A stretch of 33,262 nt of DNA from Bacteroidales bacterium. GTDB taxonomy: Bacteria > Bacteroidota > Bacteroidia > Bacteroidales > UBA10428. This document shows positions 8,464 to 17,247 of this stretch, in pieces. The position numbers were made by a program, and so were the translations under genes. Location of the stretch: assembly GCA_030626465.1 (NCBI GenBank), contig DAOUOU010000003.1, positions 1-33,262 of the forward strand, in the 5' to 3' direction. The number at the start of each line of letters is the position of its first letter. The first letter of the stretch is position 1. The notes below the pieces were generated by a model that saw nothing but the letters and a program-made list of their open reading frames with translations, made no database searches and was not told where the DNA came from.

Positions 8464-10422
8464 ATGGATCTTTCGGTAATAATAGTAAATTATAACGTCA
8501 AGTATTTCCTTGAACAGTGCCTTCATTCGGTTTTCAAATCATTAGAAGGCATGAGTGGTGAGGTTATTGTGGCAGACAATAACTCGGTTGACGGATCGTG
8601 TCAGATGGTGAAAGAAAAATTCGAGGATGTTATTCTTTTTCAAAACAACAGAAACCTGGGCTTCTCCAAGGCAAACAATCAGGGTATTAAAATTTCCAAA
8701 GGGAAGTATGTTTTATTACTTAATCCGGATACTATTGTACAGGAAGATACTTTTTCAAAATGTTTTTCCTTTATGGAAAAGCATTCAGATGCAGGAAGTC
8801 TGGGTGTAAAAATGATTGATGGCAAAGGTAATTTTTTGCCTGAATCGAAAAGATCCCTGCCAACTCCACTTGTATCTTTTTTTAAAATTTTTGGATTATC
8901 TGCTCTTTTACCTAAATCAAAATTATTCGGAAGATATCATTTAGGTTATCTGAATAATAATGATATAAATAAAGTTGAAATATTATCGGGCGCATTTATG
9001 TTTATTAGAAAGTCTGTTCTTGACCAAACAGGGTTTCTTGATGAGACATTCTTTATGTATGGAGAAGACATCGATCTTTCCTACAGAATCATTCTTGCAG
9101 GGTATGACAACTATTATTATCCCGAAACAACTATCATTCATTATAAGGGAGAGAGTACAAAAAAGGGCAGTATCAATTATGTAATGATGTTTTACAGAGC
9201 CATGATAATATTTGCAAGGAAACACTTTTCGGTAAAAAATGCACGCTTGTTTAGTTTTCTGATCAATTCGGCAATTTATTTACGTGCTTCAGCCTCAATC
9301 ATCAGAAGATTCTTTCTTTCCATTATTATTCCCTTAAGTGATGCTTTGTTAGTATTTGTCGGATTCTATTTTCTGGAACCGTTCTGGGAGAAATTCAAGT
9401 TTGGCAAGGAGAATTATTATCCTAATGAATACCTGATGTATGTAGTTCCTTCTTATATTATAATATGGTTTTTCTTTTTATACATTTCTGGTGCTTATGA
9501 AAAACGCACCAGATCTATTGACCTGATAAAGGGTATTTCACTTGGTACAATGGTGTTACTCCTTATCTATGCTTTACTTCCCGAGAGTTTGAGATATTCA
9601 AGGGCACTTATTCTTCTTGGAACTCTTTGGGCAACATTCTCCATATTTTTCACCAGAATCACTATTGGTACTATCCTGAATAATGTAAAACTATCCTTTA
9701 GAAAACAGAAAAGAAGAATTGTTATAGCAGGGTCACCCAGAGAAAGTAACAGGGTTCTTTCAATTATGAAACAGGTAAATATTGATCCCTCTTTTATTGG
9801 ATTAGTGGGATGGAAAGATGAAGATAAAGTTGAAAGCTACATGGGAAATCTTTCGCAACTTAATGATATCATAAAAATAAACCGAATTGATGAGATAGTT
9901 TTCTGTGCCAAGGATATCCCTTCACAGAAGATAATTCAGACCATGTTAAGTGTTTCCGAAACATCAGTTGATTTTAAAATAGCTCCCCCTGAAAGCCTGT
10001 CAATAATTGGAAGCAGTTCAATAAATTCGGCAGGTGAGTTGTACGTTGTTCATTTCAATTCACTTAGTCAAAATCTGGCCAGAAGAAAAAAGAGAATATT
10101 TGATTTAATTGCAGCATTGGCCCTTTTGCTGACAATTCCCATATCTGTTCTTTTTATCAAAAAACCTTTAGGATTTATACGGAATATTGTTCTTGTGATC
10201 ATAGGTGTCAGAACATGGGTCGGATTTTATTATATCCATTCAAGTGAGTTGAGTTTGCTTCCTCGTATTAGTCCGGGAATTCTTACTCCTATAACAGCAT
10301 CCAGGAATAAGGCAATTAATACTGAAACTATTAAGCGGATGAACTTGTTGTATGCAAAAGATTATAAAATGATAACCGATTTATCTATCATATTACGTGA
10401 CTTTAATTATTTGGGCAGATAA
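8464..10422 (+). CDS. GT2 glycosyltransferase fused to a truncated polyprenyl-phosphate sugar transferase
   Basis: Residues 1-240 form a GT-A family 2 glycosyltransferase of the rhamnosyltransferase-like type: VIIVNYN, VADNNSVDGS, the metal/sugar-binding LLLNPDT (residues 85-91) and MYGEDIDLSYR (198-208). Residues about 266-402 carry four or more membrane helices, followed by a nucleotide-binding-like soluble domain (KRRIVIAGSPRES, 416-428). This is the layout of the N-terminal half of polyprenyl glycosylphosphotransferases. The final part (RRKKRIFDLIAALALLL at 540-555, then LPRISPGIL and LDLK-like DLSIIL) matches both ends of a Bac_transf domain, but the catalytic middle is missing. It probably acts at the inner membrane in surface polysaccharide or glycolipid assembly. 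E2 follows after 6 bases. Confidence 0.85.
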   Translation: MDLSVIIVNYNVKYFLEQCLHSVFKSLEGMSGEVIVADNNSVDGSCQMVKEKFEDVILFQNNRNLGFSKANNQGIKISKGKYVLLLNPDTIVQEDTFSKCFSFMEKHSDAGSLGVKMIDGKGNFLPESKRSLPTPLVSFFKIFGLSALLPKSKLFGRYHLGYLNNNDINKVEILSGAFMFIRKSVLDQTGFLDETFFMYGEDIDLSYRIILAGYDNYYYPETTIIHYKGESTKKGSINYVMMFYRAMIIFARKHFSVKNARLFSFLINSAIYLRASASIIRRFFLSIIIPLSDALLVFVGFYFLEPFWEKFKFGKENYYPNEYLMYVVPSYIIIWFFFLYISGAYEKRTRSIDLIKGISLGTMVLLLIYALLPESLRYSRALILLGTLWATFSIFFTRITIGTILNNVKLSFRKQKRRIVIAGSPRESNRVLSIMKQVNIDPSFIGLVGWKDEDKVESYMGNLSQLNDIIKINRIDEIVFCAKDIPSQKIIQTMLSVSETSVDFKIAPPESLSIIGSSSINSAGELYVVHFNSLSQNLARRKKRIFDLIAALALLLTIPISVLFIKKPLGFIRNIVLVIIGVRTWVGFYYIHSSELSLLPRISPGILTPITASRNKAINTETIKRMNLLYAKDYKMITDLSIILRDFNYLGR

Positions 10423-10428
10423 TTCATT

Positions 10429-11757
10429 ATGAGTAAAATAGAAGTTATATTACCAGCAATGGGAGAAGGAATTATTGAGGCCACCATTACGAAGTGGTTG
10501 GTCGAGGAAGGTAAATTTGTTCATGAAGATGAATCCTTGCTGGAAATTGCTACAGACAAAGTTGATTCAGAGATACCTGCTCCTGCATCGGGCATGCTTT
10601 CGCGCATCATTTATCGTGAAGGTGAAATACCAAAAGTTGGAGAAGTTCTGGCAATAATTGAGAGCGGGATCGAAAAAAAAATCGTTATTACAGAAGAAAA
10701 AACAGATACAGACATTGGAGATAATACAATTTTTAAAGAGGTGGCAGATAATGAGATCCTTCCTGATAAACCTGTTATTTCGAGCTCAGAATCAAAAAAA
10801 ATCAGATCCTCATCTGAGGATCTGATTTTGACTCCTTTTATACGTTTTCTTGCCAAGAACCGTGGAATCACATTCGAAGAACTTAGGCAAATAAAAGGTA
10901 CTGGGCTTAACGGACGTATTACAAAAGCAGATTTAACTTCCTATATTGTTTCAGGAAGAAGCTATCAGGCGGTTAGATCAGCAGACTTTTCCAGGGAGCA
11001 AGTATCAAAAACTGTGCAGAAGGAAAACAAACAGGAGGAGTACAACATAGGTCCCGGCGAAGAACTGATAGAAATGGATCGCACGCGAAAGTTAATTGCT
11101 GAGCACATGGTACGTTCCAAACGAATTTCCCCACATGTAACCTCTACAGTTGAAGTTGATGTAACCTCCCTTGTCCTATGGCGGAACAAGAATAAAGATA
11201 ACTTTTCTAAGAAGTATGGAGTTAAGCTAACATTTACACCAACAGTTGTTTATGCTGCCGTAAAAGCATTGAAAGAATTTCCGGACATTAATATCTCGGT
11301 TTCCGGTCATTCTATTATTCGCAAGAAATATATTAACATTGGTGTGGCAACAGCATTACCTGATGGAAACCTGATCGTACCGGTGATAAAAGATGCCGAT
11401 AAACGGAATTTTGCAAACATTGCTCTTCAGGTTGCTGATTTAGCATCAAAAGCCAGGCAAAGCAAACTAAAACCATCTGATATCAAAGGAGGTACATTCA
11501 CCATTACAAATATGGGAAGGTATGATAATATTTCAGGCACTCCAATAATCAATCAACCCGAAGTTGCGATATTAGCTGTGGGAGCTATAAAAAGAAAGCC
11601 TGCTGTTGTAATAAATAATGGCACGGAAACACTGGGGATTCGCGATATCATGGTATTATCCCTGACTTATGATCACAGGGTTGTGGATGGTTCTTTAGGT
11701 GGCTCATTTGTTCAGACTCTGGGAAAATATTTAACCAAAGAACTGCCTGAGTATTAG
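10429..11757 (+). CDS. Dihydrolipoamide acyltransferase (E2) of a 2-oxoacid dehydrogenase complex
   Basis: E2 moves the acyl group from E1 to CoA through a swinging lipoyl arm in the cytosol. The 442-residue chain shows a lipoyl domain at 1-78 with the lipoylated Lys44 (EIATDKVDSEIPAPASG). A linker follows, then a peripheral-subunit-binding domain at about 134-172 (TPFIRFLAKNRGITFEEL, GRITKADL). The catalytic domain runs from about 205 to the end, with FTPTVVYAAVKAL, NIGVATALPDG and the active-site motif DHRVVDG (His416, Asp420). Motifs suggest a branched-chain or pyruvate-type E2, but which substrate cannot be told. No E1 or E3 gene is in the window. It starts 6 bases after the glycosyltransferase, so they are probably co-transcribed. 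The linker DNA holds a perfect inverted repeat at 10798-10829. Confidence 0.93.
   Translation: MSKIEVILPAMGEGIIEATITKWLVEEGKFVHEDESLLEIATDKVDSEIPAPASGMLSRIIYREGEIPKVGEVLAIIESGIEKKIVITEEKTDTDIGDNTIFKEVADNEILPDKPVISSSESKKIRSSSEDLILTPFIRFLAKNRGITFEELRQIKGTGLNGRITKADLTSYIVSGRSYQAVRSADFSREQVSKTVQKENKQEEYNIGPGEELIEMDRTRKLIAEHMVRSKRISPHVTSTVEVDVTSLVLWRNKNKDNFSKKYGVKLTFTPTVVYAAVKALKEFPDINISVSGHSIIRKKYINIGVATALPDGNLIVPVIKDADKRNFANIALQVADLASKARQSKLKPSDIKGGTFTITNMGRYDNISGTPIINQPEVAILAVGAIKRKPAVVINNGTETLGIRDIMVLSLTYDHRVVDGSLGGSFVQTLGKYLTKELPEY
10798..10829. repeat. Perfect 15-bp inverted repeat inside the E2 gene
   Basis: Left arm AAAATCAGATCCTCA (10798-10812), two bases TC, and right arm TGAGGATCTGATTTT (10815-10829) are exact reverse complements. 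The arm ends in TTTT and is preceded by an A run (10794-10800), so in RNA it would look like an intrinsic terminator on either strand. It sits in the flexible linker between the lipoyl and subunit-binding domains (residues 124-134), where sequence is poorly constrained. Confidence 0.85.
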
Positions 11758-11843
11758 TATTGGTACACAAAAGTTAGAATGATCTTTCTACTATATATGG
11801 TTACTCTCGTAAAATAATCATTATGTGCATTACAAATTATTTT

Positions 11844-11851
11844 TAAATTTG
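11844..11851 (+). promoter_or_regulatory. Putative -7 element (TAAATTTG), first PorE-like unit
   Basis: TAAATTTG matches TAnnTTTG exactly and ends 25 bases before the ATG at 11877. The same octamer precedes the third paralogue at 17224. No good -33 TTG was seen. Confidence 0.4.
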
Positions 11852-11876
11852 TTAAAAACCAACCAATCTTTAAAAG

Positions 11877-14800
11877 ATGAGGATTAACTATCAGTTTTTG
11901 TCTCTCATTTCCATTGCCTCCCTAATTTGCTTTAATGCGATTACTCAGGAGGTAATCAATACCAAAGAATTATTTATTGAGGCTGAATCTTATTTTCTGT
12001 TTGAAGAATACAGGGATGCATTACCCTTGTACCAGAAGATAATACGTACAGAACCAAATAATTATAATGTTCTCTTCAAAATTGGAGTATGTTATCTCAA
12101 CGATACCTATTTGGCAAATAAATCTTTGCAATACCTTAAACAATCTGCTGAAAACATCAATCTTAAATACAAGCGGAATAACTTTCGAGAGAAACAAGCT
12201 CCTCTTGAAGCCCTTTATTATTTTGGCAGAGCTTACCATATCAACAATATGCTTGACGAAGCCATTGAAAGTTATCAGCGTTTTAAAAATCTTGCACATC
12301 CTGATGAATTTGACATAGATATTGTCAATGAAGATATAAATGCCTGTCAGGTTGCAAAAAAGATGCTTGGCAATCCTGTATTTTTCTCACCTATAAATAT
12401 GGGTAATACAATTAATTCAAGGTTTGAAGAGATCAATCCGGTTGTTTCCGGCGATGGGAAAACATTAATATTTACAAGAAAACTACAGTTCTATGATGGG
12501 GTATTTTTAAGCAAGAAAGATGACAATGGAAATTGGTATGAACTCATAAATCTAACTTCTGATTTTGGATTGGATGGGAATACTTACTCATGCGGAATTT
12601 CCTATTTTGGAGATGAAATTTTTGTGTATCGAAGTGACAATTATGACGGTAATATTTATTCCAGCAAACTTGTTGGAGATAATTGGGGAAGATTAATCAA
12701 ATTGAACTTTAACATCAACACCAAATTCTGGGAATCGCATGCAACTCCTTCACCAGACGGACAATACCTATATTTCACTTCAAATCGTACCGGCGGATAT
12801 GGAGGCCTTGATATTTATAAATCAAAGAAAGGCGCAAAAGGAGAGTGGGGATCTGCAGTAAACCTTGGCCCGGTTATTAACTCTCCTTATAATGAAGACA
12901 CACCTTTTTTAAGTAACGAAGGATATACAATTTTTTTTAGTTCTCAAGGGCATGAAACAATGGGAGGTTATGATATTTTTGTAAGCAATTTAAAGAGCAA
13001 TGGTACCTGGAGTAAACCAAAAAATATGGGTTCTCCGGTTAATACTACCAACGACGATTTATTTTATAATCCGATAGGAGTAAATTCTTTTGGTTACTAT
13101 TCCTTGTTTGATGAATCAAGTTCTTTTGGCATGTTGGACATTTATAAGATTGAAGTGTATAATGAGATGATTCCTCGAAGTTTTGAGGTAAAGGGACAGT
13201 TAAACGTTGCTGATGCCAGTTCGAGATTTTATAAAAAGCTTACTGCAAAACTTATTGATACAGAAACAAGGGAAATAGTTAACGAAACCATGGTTGAAGG
13301 AGACGGGAGTATTTCATTACCCGCCTCACAGGGCGCATATATTTTAGTAATTGAGGGGCAGGAAGTTGAATCTTACCAGAAAGAAATAATCCTTTCCCTT
13401 ACACAACCTGAGACAATTGTTGTTTTGCCTGCAATGAATTTAGTGAAAACTGACAGTAAAACACCTCCTGTAGAAATTGGATCACCAGTAAAAGAAAAGA
13501 TAGTAGCAAAAAGCGATTTCTATGCAGTAAGTGATTCAAGTGTTGTTCCTATTTCCCTTATCATTCCAAAAGGATCCGATTTGAATATTGAGGTTTCGGT
13601 TAACGACAGATTTGGCTATTCAGAACGGTTAGAATCTGTTAATAAGAGATTTACATATTTCTACAAACCAAAACCAGGAGAAAATCTATTAAAGTTTACG
13701 GCTACTGATAAAGATGGAGTTATTTCTTCAACAGAAGTTGTAGTTACCTATTATTTGCCTTATGTGGCTGAAAAAGAAATTAAATTACAGGAAAAGGAAG
13801 CTATTCTGTCGTTGTATGCCAAATCGTTTGATTTGTTAGCAGTAGGAGCATTGCAGGAGTATTTGCATGAGATAGAAACCTCTGATTTCAAGAGCTATTA
13901 CCATTTGTATACTCATCTTTTAGAAGTATCAGAGGAAAAGGGATTTATAAAGAAAGATATTGACGAGGTCTTTTCCATATATTTTACACAAAAGAGCATT
14001 ATACTATTCGATCTGGAGCTTAAAAAAGCATATTCAGAACAAGACAGTAATTGGCAACGTGTTCTTGATAGTTCAACTATCCCTATAATCTATATTCAAA
14101 CTCTTCTAAAGAAAAAACTTGTTTTAGAAAAGAACATACAGGAAGCATTACTGAAAATTGTATCAGATAAATTTGAGAGTGGTAAAGAGACATACAATTA
14201 TCTGTTAGGATTTCATAGGAATACAGATGAGTTTTCCATAAAAGACATTGATATGGCAACATCCGTTCAGGCCTGGGAATTGCTTTCAAACAATATTGGT
14301 GATAAGGATGCTTATTCCTTACTTCAACTGGCATCTACTACCGAAGGCCTGGATTATTTTTACCAGAATTTATTAGCAGCTTCAACAGATAGTTTGCATG
14401 ATTATCTGACAAGTATACAATTTGAACCTCTGGGGATTAATAATTCGGTTGATTTGACCGAACATTTGTTTGATATTGCATCCCAGGGAAGCTTTACTTT
14501 GGCAGAACTTATTAAAATTCTGGAACTGGTCTCAAATAATAAAAAGTATTATTTGAATTCTTTTAACGAGGTACTTACCAATAGTGCAAGAGGCACTTTA
14601 AAATCACAACTTTTACTGCTTAATATGGATGAAAAGCAGATTCACAGTTACGAAGGATTATTGCGGTATCTTGTTGAACAATCCCAACATAAAGATTTCT
14701 CAAGAGAAGAAGTGTATAACTTACTTCTCGAATTGATAGGTATTACAGATATTAATGTATTTGCACATAAAATAAAATCTTATAGTATTGCCTCAATCAA

Positions 14801-15083
14801 TAAGGCTCTTGCAGATACTTCATTAAAATATTTTTCAAATCCATTTGAGCTATTGCAATATCTTTTAGTTTCGGTTCAGGATTACGACTTCACTGAGTCT
14901 GATATCAATAATTTACTCATAAGAATGATTTTGGAACGTGGACTTGCAGAGGGAATTGATAAAAATTATGATGTGGATGAAAAGAAAATTTGGAAGAACA
15001 AGAATTTCCTGACATCCATTATCTTAGTAAATATCGTAATATTGATATTAATTATTCTCCTATCCCGACGTAGAAAAAAATAA
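11877..15083 (+). CDS. PorE-like TPR/PD40 protein with helical-repeat tail and C-terminal membrane anchor
   Basis: This is the first of four tandem paralogues. The 1068 residues read: signal peptide (1-24), TPR region (about 28-165), PD40/WD40-like propeller (about 170-425, with YFTSNRTGGYGGLDIY, FFSSQGHETMGGYDIF and NTTNDDLFY), carboxypeptidase-regulatory-like beta domain (about 434-510) and Ig-like segment (about 548-627). A long helical region (640-1035) then replaces the OmpA domain. Within it a ~28-residue motif of the form LLxYLxxxxxxxF[ST]xx[DE][IV]xxLL recurs about six times. A C-terminal helix (FLTSIILVNIVILILIILL) with a basic tail suggests anchoring in a membrane, unlike the OmpA paralogues. 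TPR, propeller and regulatory-like domains are as in PorE of the type IX secretion system. The next gene begins 11 bases later. Confidence 0.85.
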   Translation: MRINYQFLSLISIASLICFNAITQEVINTKELFIEAESYFLFEEYRDALPLYQKIIRTEPNNYNVLFKIGVCYLNDTYLANKSLQYLKQSAENINLKYKRNNFREKQAPLEALYYFGRAYHINNMLDEAIESYQRFKNLAHPDEFDIDIVNEDINACQVAKKMLGNPVFFSPINMGNTINSRFEEINPVVSGDGKTLIFTRKLQFYDGVFLSKKDDNGNWYELINLTSDFGLDGNTYSCGISYFGDEIFVYRSDNYDGNIYSSKLVGDNWGRLIKLNFNINTKFWESHATPSPDGQYLYFTSNRTGGYGGLDIYKSKKGAKGEWGSAVNLGPVINSPYNEDTPFLSNEGYTIFFSSQGHETMGGYDIFVSNLKSNGTWSKPKNMGSPVNTTNDDLFYNPIGVNSFGYYSLFDESSSFGMLDIYKIEVYNEMIPRSFEVKGQLNVADASSRFYKKLTAKLIDTETREIVNETMVEGDGSISLPASQGAYILVIEGQEVESYQKEIILSLTQPETIVVLPAMNLVKTDSKTPPVEIGSPVKEKIVAKSDFYAVSDSSVVPISLIIPKGSDLNIEVSVNDRFGYSERLESVNKRFTYFYKPKPGENLLKFTATDKDGVISSTEVVVTYYLPYVAEKEIKLQEKEAILSLYAKSFDLLAVGALQEYLHEIETSDFKSYYHLYTHLLEVSEEKGFIKKDIDEVFSIYFTQKSIILFDLELKKAYSEQDSNWQRVLDSSTIPIIYIQTLLKKKLVLEKNIQEALLKIVSDKFESGKETYNYLLGFHRNTDEFSIKDIDMATSVQAWELLSNNIGDKDAYSLLQLASTTEGLDYFYQNLLAASTDSLHDYLTSIQFEPLGINNSVDLTEHLFDIASQGSFTLAELIKILELVSNNKKYYLNSFNEVLTNSARGTLKSQLLLLNMDEKQIHSYEGLLRYLVEQSQHKDFSREEVYNLLLELIGITDINVFAHKIKSYSIASINKALADTSLKYFSNPFELLQYLLVSVQDYDFTESDINNLLIRMILERGLAEGIDKNYDVDEKKIWKNKNFLTSIILVNIVILILIILLSRRRKK

Positions 15084-15094
15084 TAGCCAAGTAT

Positions 15095-17104
15095 ATGAAA
15101 TATTGCCTATATTCAGCACTAGTACTCATCTTACAGACAATTTTTATTGTAGATATTCCCGCTCAAATCTGGCTTTCAAATAAGGATATATATAATGAGG
15201 CAGAAGAATACCTGCACGCCAATGAATACATAGAGGCTCTGCCTCTTTATATGTTACTTGAGAAAAAAGAAGTAATAAATGCCAATATCTCTTATAAAAT
15301 TGGTATATGTTATTTGAATATCCGGGGTAAAAAGAATAGGTCAATTCCATATCTGGAAAGTGCCAGCCAAAATGTAAGGTATGATTATCAAAATACTGTT
15401 GAGGAAACAAATGCTCCGCTCAAGGCGATTCTCTTATTAGGTGTAGCATACAGAATAAATAACGAACTAAAAAAAGCGATTAAAACTTTTGAATCACTTC
15501 GAGATAAGGTGGCAATTAGTGACTCGGAGCTGGATGCAATAATCGATATGCATATCAAACGATGCGAAAATGCTATTCTTCTGGGTGCTTTCCCGGGAGA
15601 ACCGCGTACTGAGAAACTTCCGGATCATATAAATAATGAATTTTCAAATTTCAATCCTGTTTTGGTTGACCATGACAGAGTATTGTACTATATGGAAGAA
15701 CTGAAGTTTTATGATGCTTTAATGCGTGTGGAAAGTGATAATGATAGTTGGGGTATGCCTGAAAACTTAACACCAAAAATTGGAAGTGATGGGGATCATA
15801 TACTTGTTGGTGCATCATCCGATGGAAAAACATTGCTGCTATACATATATGAAGCCCTGAAGGCAGGTGAAATTTACTCCATTCAATTTGCTGATGGTGG
15901 CTGGTCTAAACTAAAGCCACTGAATAAAAATATTAACACAAAGTATCACGAAACACATGCCAGTTATTCGGCAAAGAATGAGACCCTGTATTTTACAAGT
16001 AATCGTCCCGAAGGTTATGGAGGCTTGGATATTTATATGTCAAAACTTGACGAAAATAACAACTGGGGACCTGCGGTAAATCTGGGACCAATTATTAATA
16101 CCCCCTACAACGAAGAAACTCCCATTATCAATAACGATGATAATATTCTGTATTTTAGTTCACAGGGGCATCTGAATATGGGAGGATACGATGTTTTTCA
16201 TTCCTTGCGTAAAGAAAAAAACGAGTGGAGACAACCGATCAATATGGGATCGCCGGTATCAACAACCGATGATGACCTTTTTTATTTTCCTCTTGAAAGT
16301 GGTATTTCCGGATTAATGTCACGTCTGGAAGAGTCCAATTCAACTGCATACGACATATACCGTTACAATAGCATGGTGTTTGCAAATTCTCCCCGGTTTG
16401 ATGTAAGGGGAAAAGTACAATCGGTTGATAGTTCAAATTACATAGATCACCAGGTAATAGTTGTTAATAATGAAACATCAGACACACTTATAAGCAGAAT
16501 TCCTGAACCGGATGGAAATTACGAAATATTATTGCCTGCAGGAAATTTTTCGATTCTTGTTTTTGATCAGAAGGGAAATATTAGTTCCGGCACGGTAATT
16601 CTCGAAGATGGAGATACCGAGAAGGAAGTAATTACAGGAACTCTCGCTCAAAGGGTTGATAGTATTGAATCAGAGGAAATAAGAAGAGATACCGTGTATC
16701 TAAAACATTTGCTTTTTGGTTTTGATAATCATGTATTTTCAACCGTATACAAGAATTATCTCGATACCATAATCAGTATTATGCACAAATATCCCTCTCT
16801 TGTAATTAACATTGAAGGATATACAGATGCAATTGGTAGCGAGAATTATAATCTTTATCTTTCAAGGCGACGGGCAAACGCCGTTGCCAGATATCTCCTT
16901 TCTGATAATATTGGCCAGGAAAGGATTAAGGTTATAGCCCATGGAGAATCCAATCCGATTGCAATTAACACAAATACAGATGGGACTGATTGTTCTGATG
17001 GACGAAGATATAACAGAAGAGTTGAACTCGTACCTCAACAGGATACATCAGAAGTTATCTTTGTTATAGAGATTCATATGCCTGAAAGACTAAAACAGAA
17101 GTAA
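15095..17104 (+). CDS. PorE-like TPR/PD40/CRD/OmpA protein
   Basis: The second paralogue has 669 residues: signal peptide (to about 24), TPR region (28-165), PD40 propeller (170-425; TLYFTSNRPEGYGGLDIY, YFSSQGHLNMGGYDVF), carboxypeptidase-regulatory-like domain (about 433-505) and OmpA-like domain (534-646). The OmpA domain keeps the peptidoglycan-binding residues: Asp578 in GYTDAIGSENYN and Arg641/642 in YNRRVE. This is the full PorE domain order. PorE is an outer-membrane-associated periplasmic protein that ties the type IX system to peptidoglycan; whether this one serves that system is inference. It aligns with the upstream paralogue almost without gaps over the first ~425 residues and starts 11 bases after it, so the two are probably one operon. 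The C-terminal tail after OmpA (PERLKQK) is shared with the third paralogue. Confidence 0.88.
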   Translation: MKYCLYSALVLILQTIFIVDIPAQIWLSNKDIYNEAEEYLHANEYIEALPLYMLLEKKEVINANISYKIGICYLNIRGKKNRSIPYLESASQNVRYDYQNTVEETNAPLKAILLLGVAYRINNELKKAIKTFESLRDKVAISDSELDAIIDMHIKRCENAILLGAFPGEPRTEKLPDHINNEFSNFNPVLVDHDRVLYYMEELKFYDALMRVESDNDSWGMPENLTPKIGSDGDHILVGASSDGKTLLLYIYEALKAGEIYSIQFADGGWSKLKPLNKNINTKYHETHASYSAKNETLYFTSNRPEGYGGLDIYMSKLDENNNWGPAVNLGPIINTPYNEETPIINNDDNILYFSSQGHLNMGGYDVFHSLRKEKNEWRQPINMGSPVSTTDDDLFYFPLESGISGLMSRLEESNSTAYDIYRYNSMVFANSPRFDVRGKVQSVDSSNYIDHQVIVVNNETSDTLISRIPEPDGNYEILLPAGNFSILVFDQKGNISSGTVILEDGDTEKEVITGTLAQRVDSIESEEIRRDTVYLKHLLFGFDNHVFSTVYKNYLDTIISIMHKYPSLVINIEGYTDAIGSENYNLYLSRRRANAVARYLLSDNIGQERIKVIAHGESNPIAINTNTDGTDCSDGRRYNRRVELVPQQDTSEVIFVIEIHMPERLKQK

Positions 17105-17223
17105 CAAATTCAGAATTCAAGATATTTGTATCAATCTTATCTCAACTTTTTTTATTAATTTAATGGTGTTAACATGGAATGAAATTGTTAATAGAGTGAT
17201 CTGTTTTATTCATGTTATTGATT

Positions 17224-17231
17224 TAAATTTG
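17224..17231 (+). promoter_or_regulatory. Putative -7 element (TAAATTTG), third paralogue
   Basis: TAAATTTG ends 16 bases before the ATG at 17248 and is identical to the octamer before the first paralogue. It lies in a 143-base gap, which suggests separate transcription from the first two genes. Confidence 0.4.
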
Positions 17232-17247
17232 AATAAAATCCATCCTG

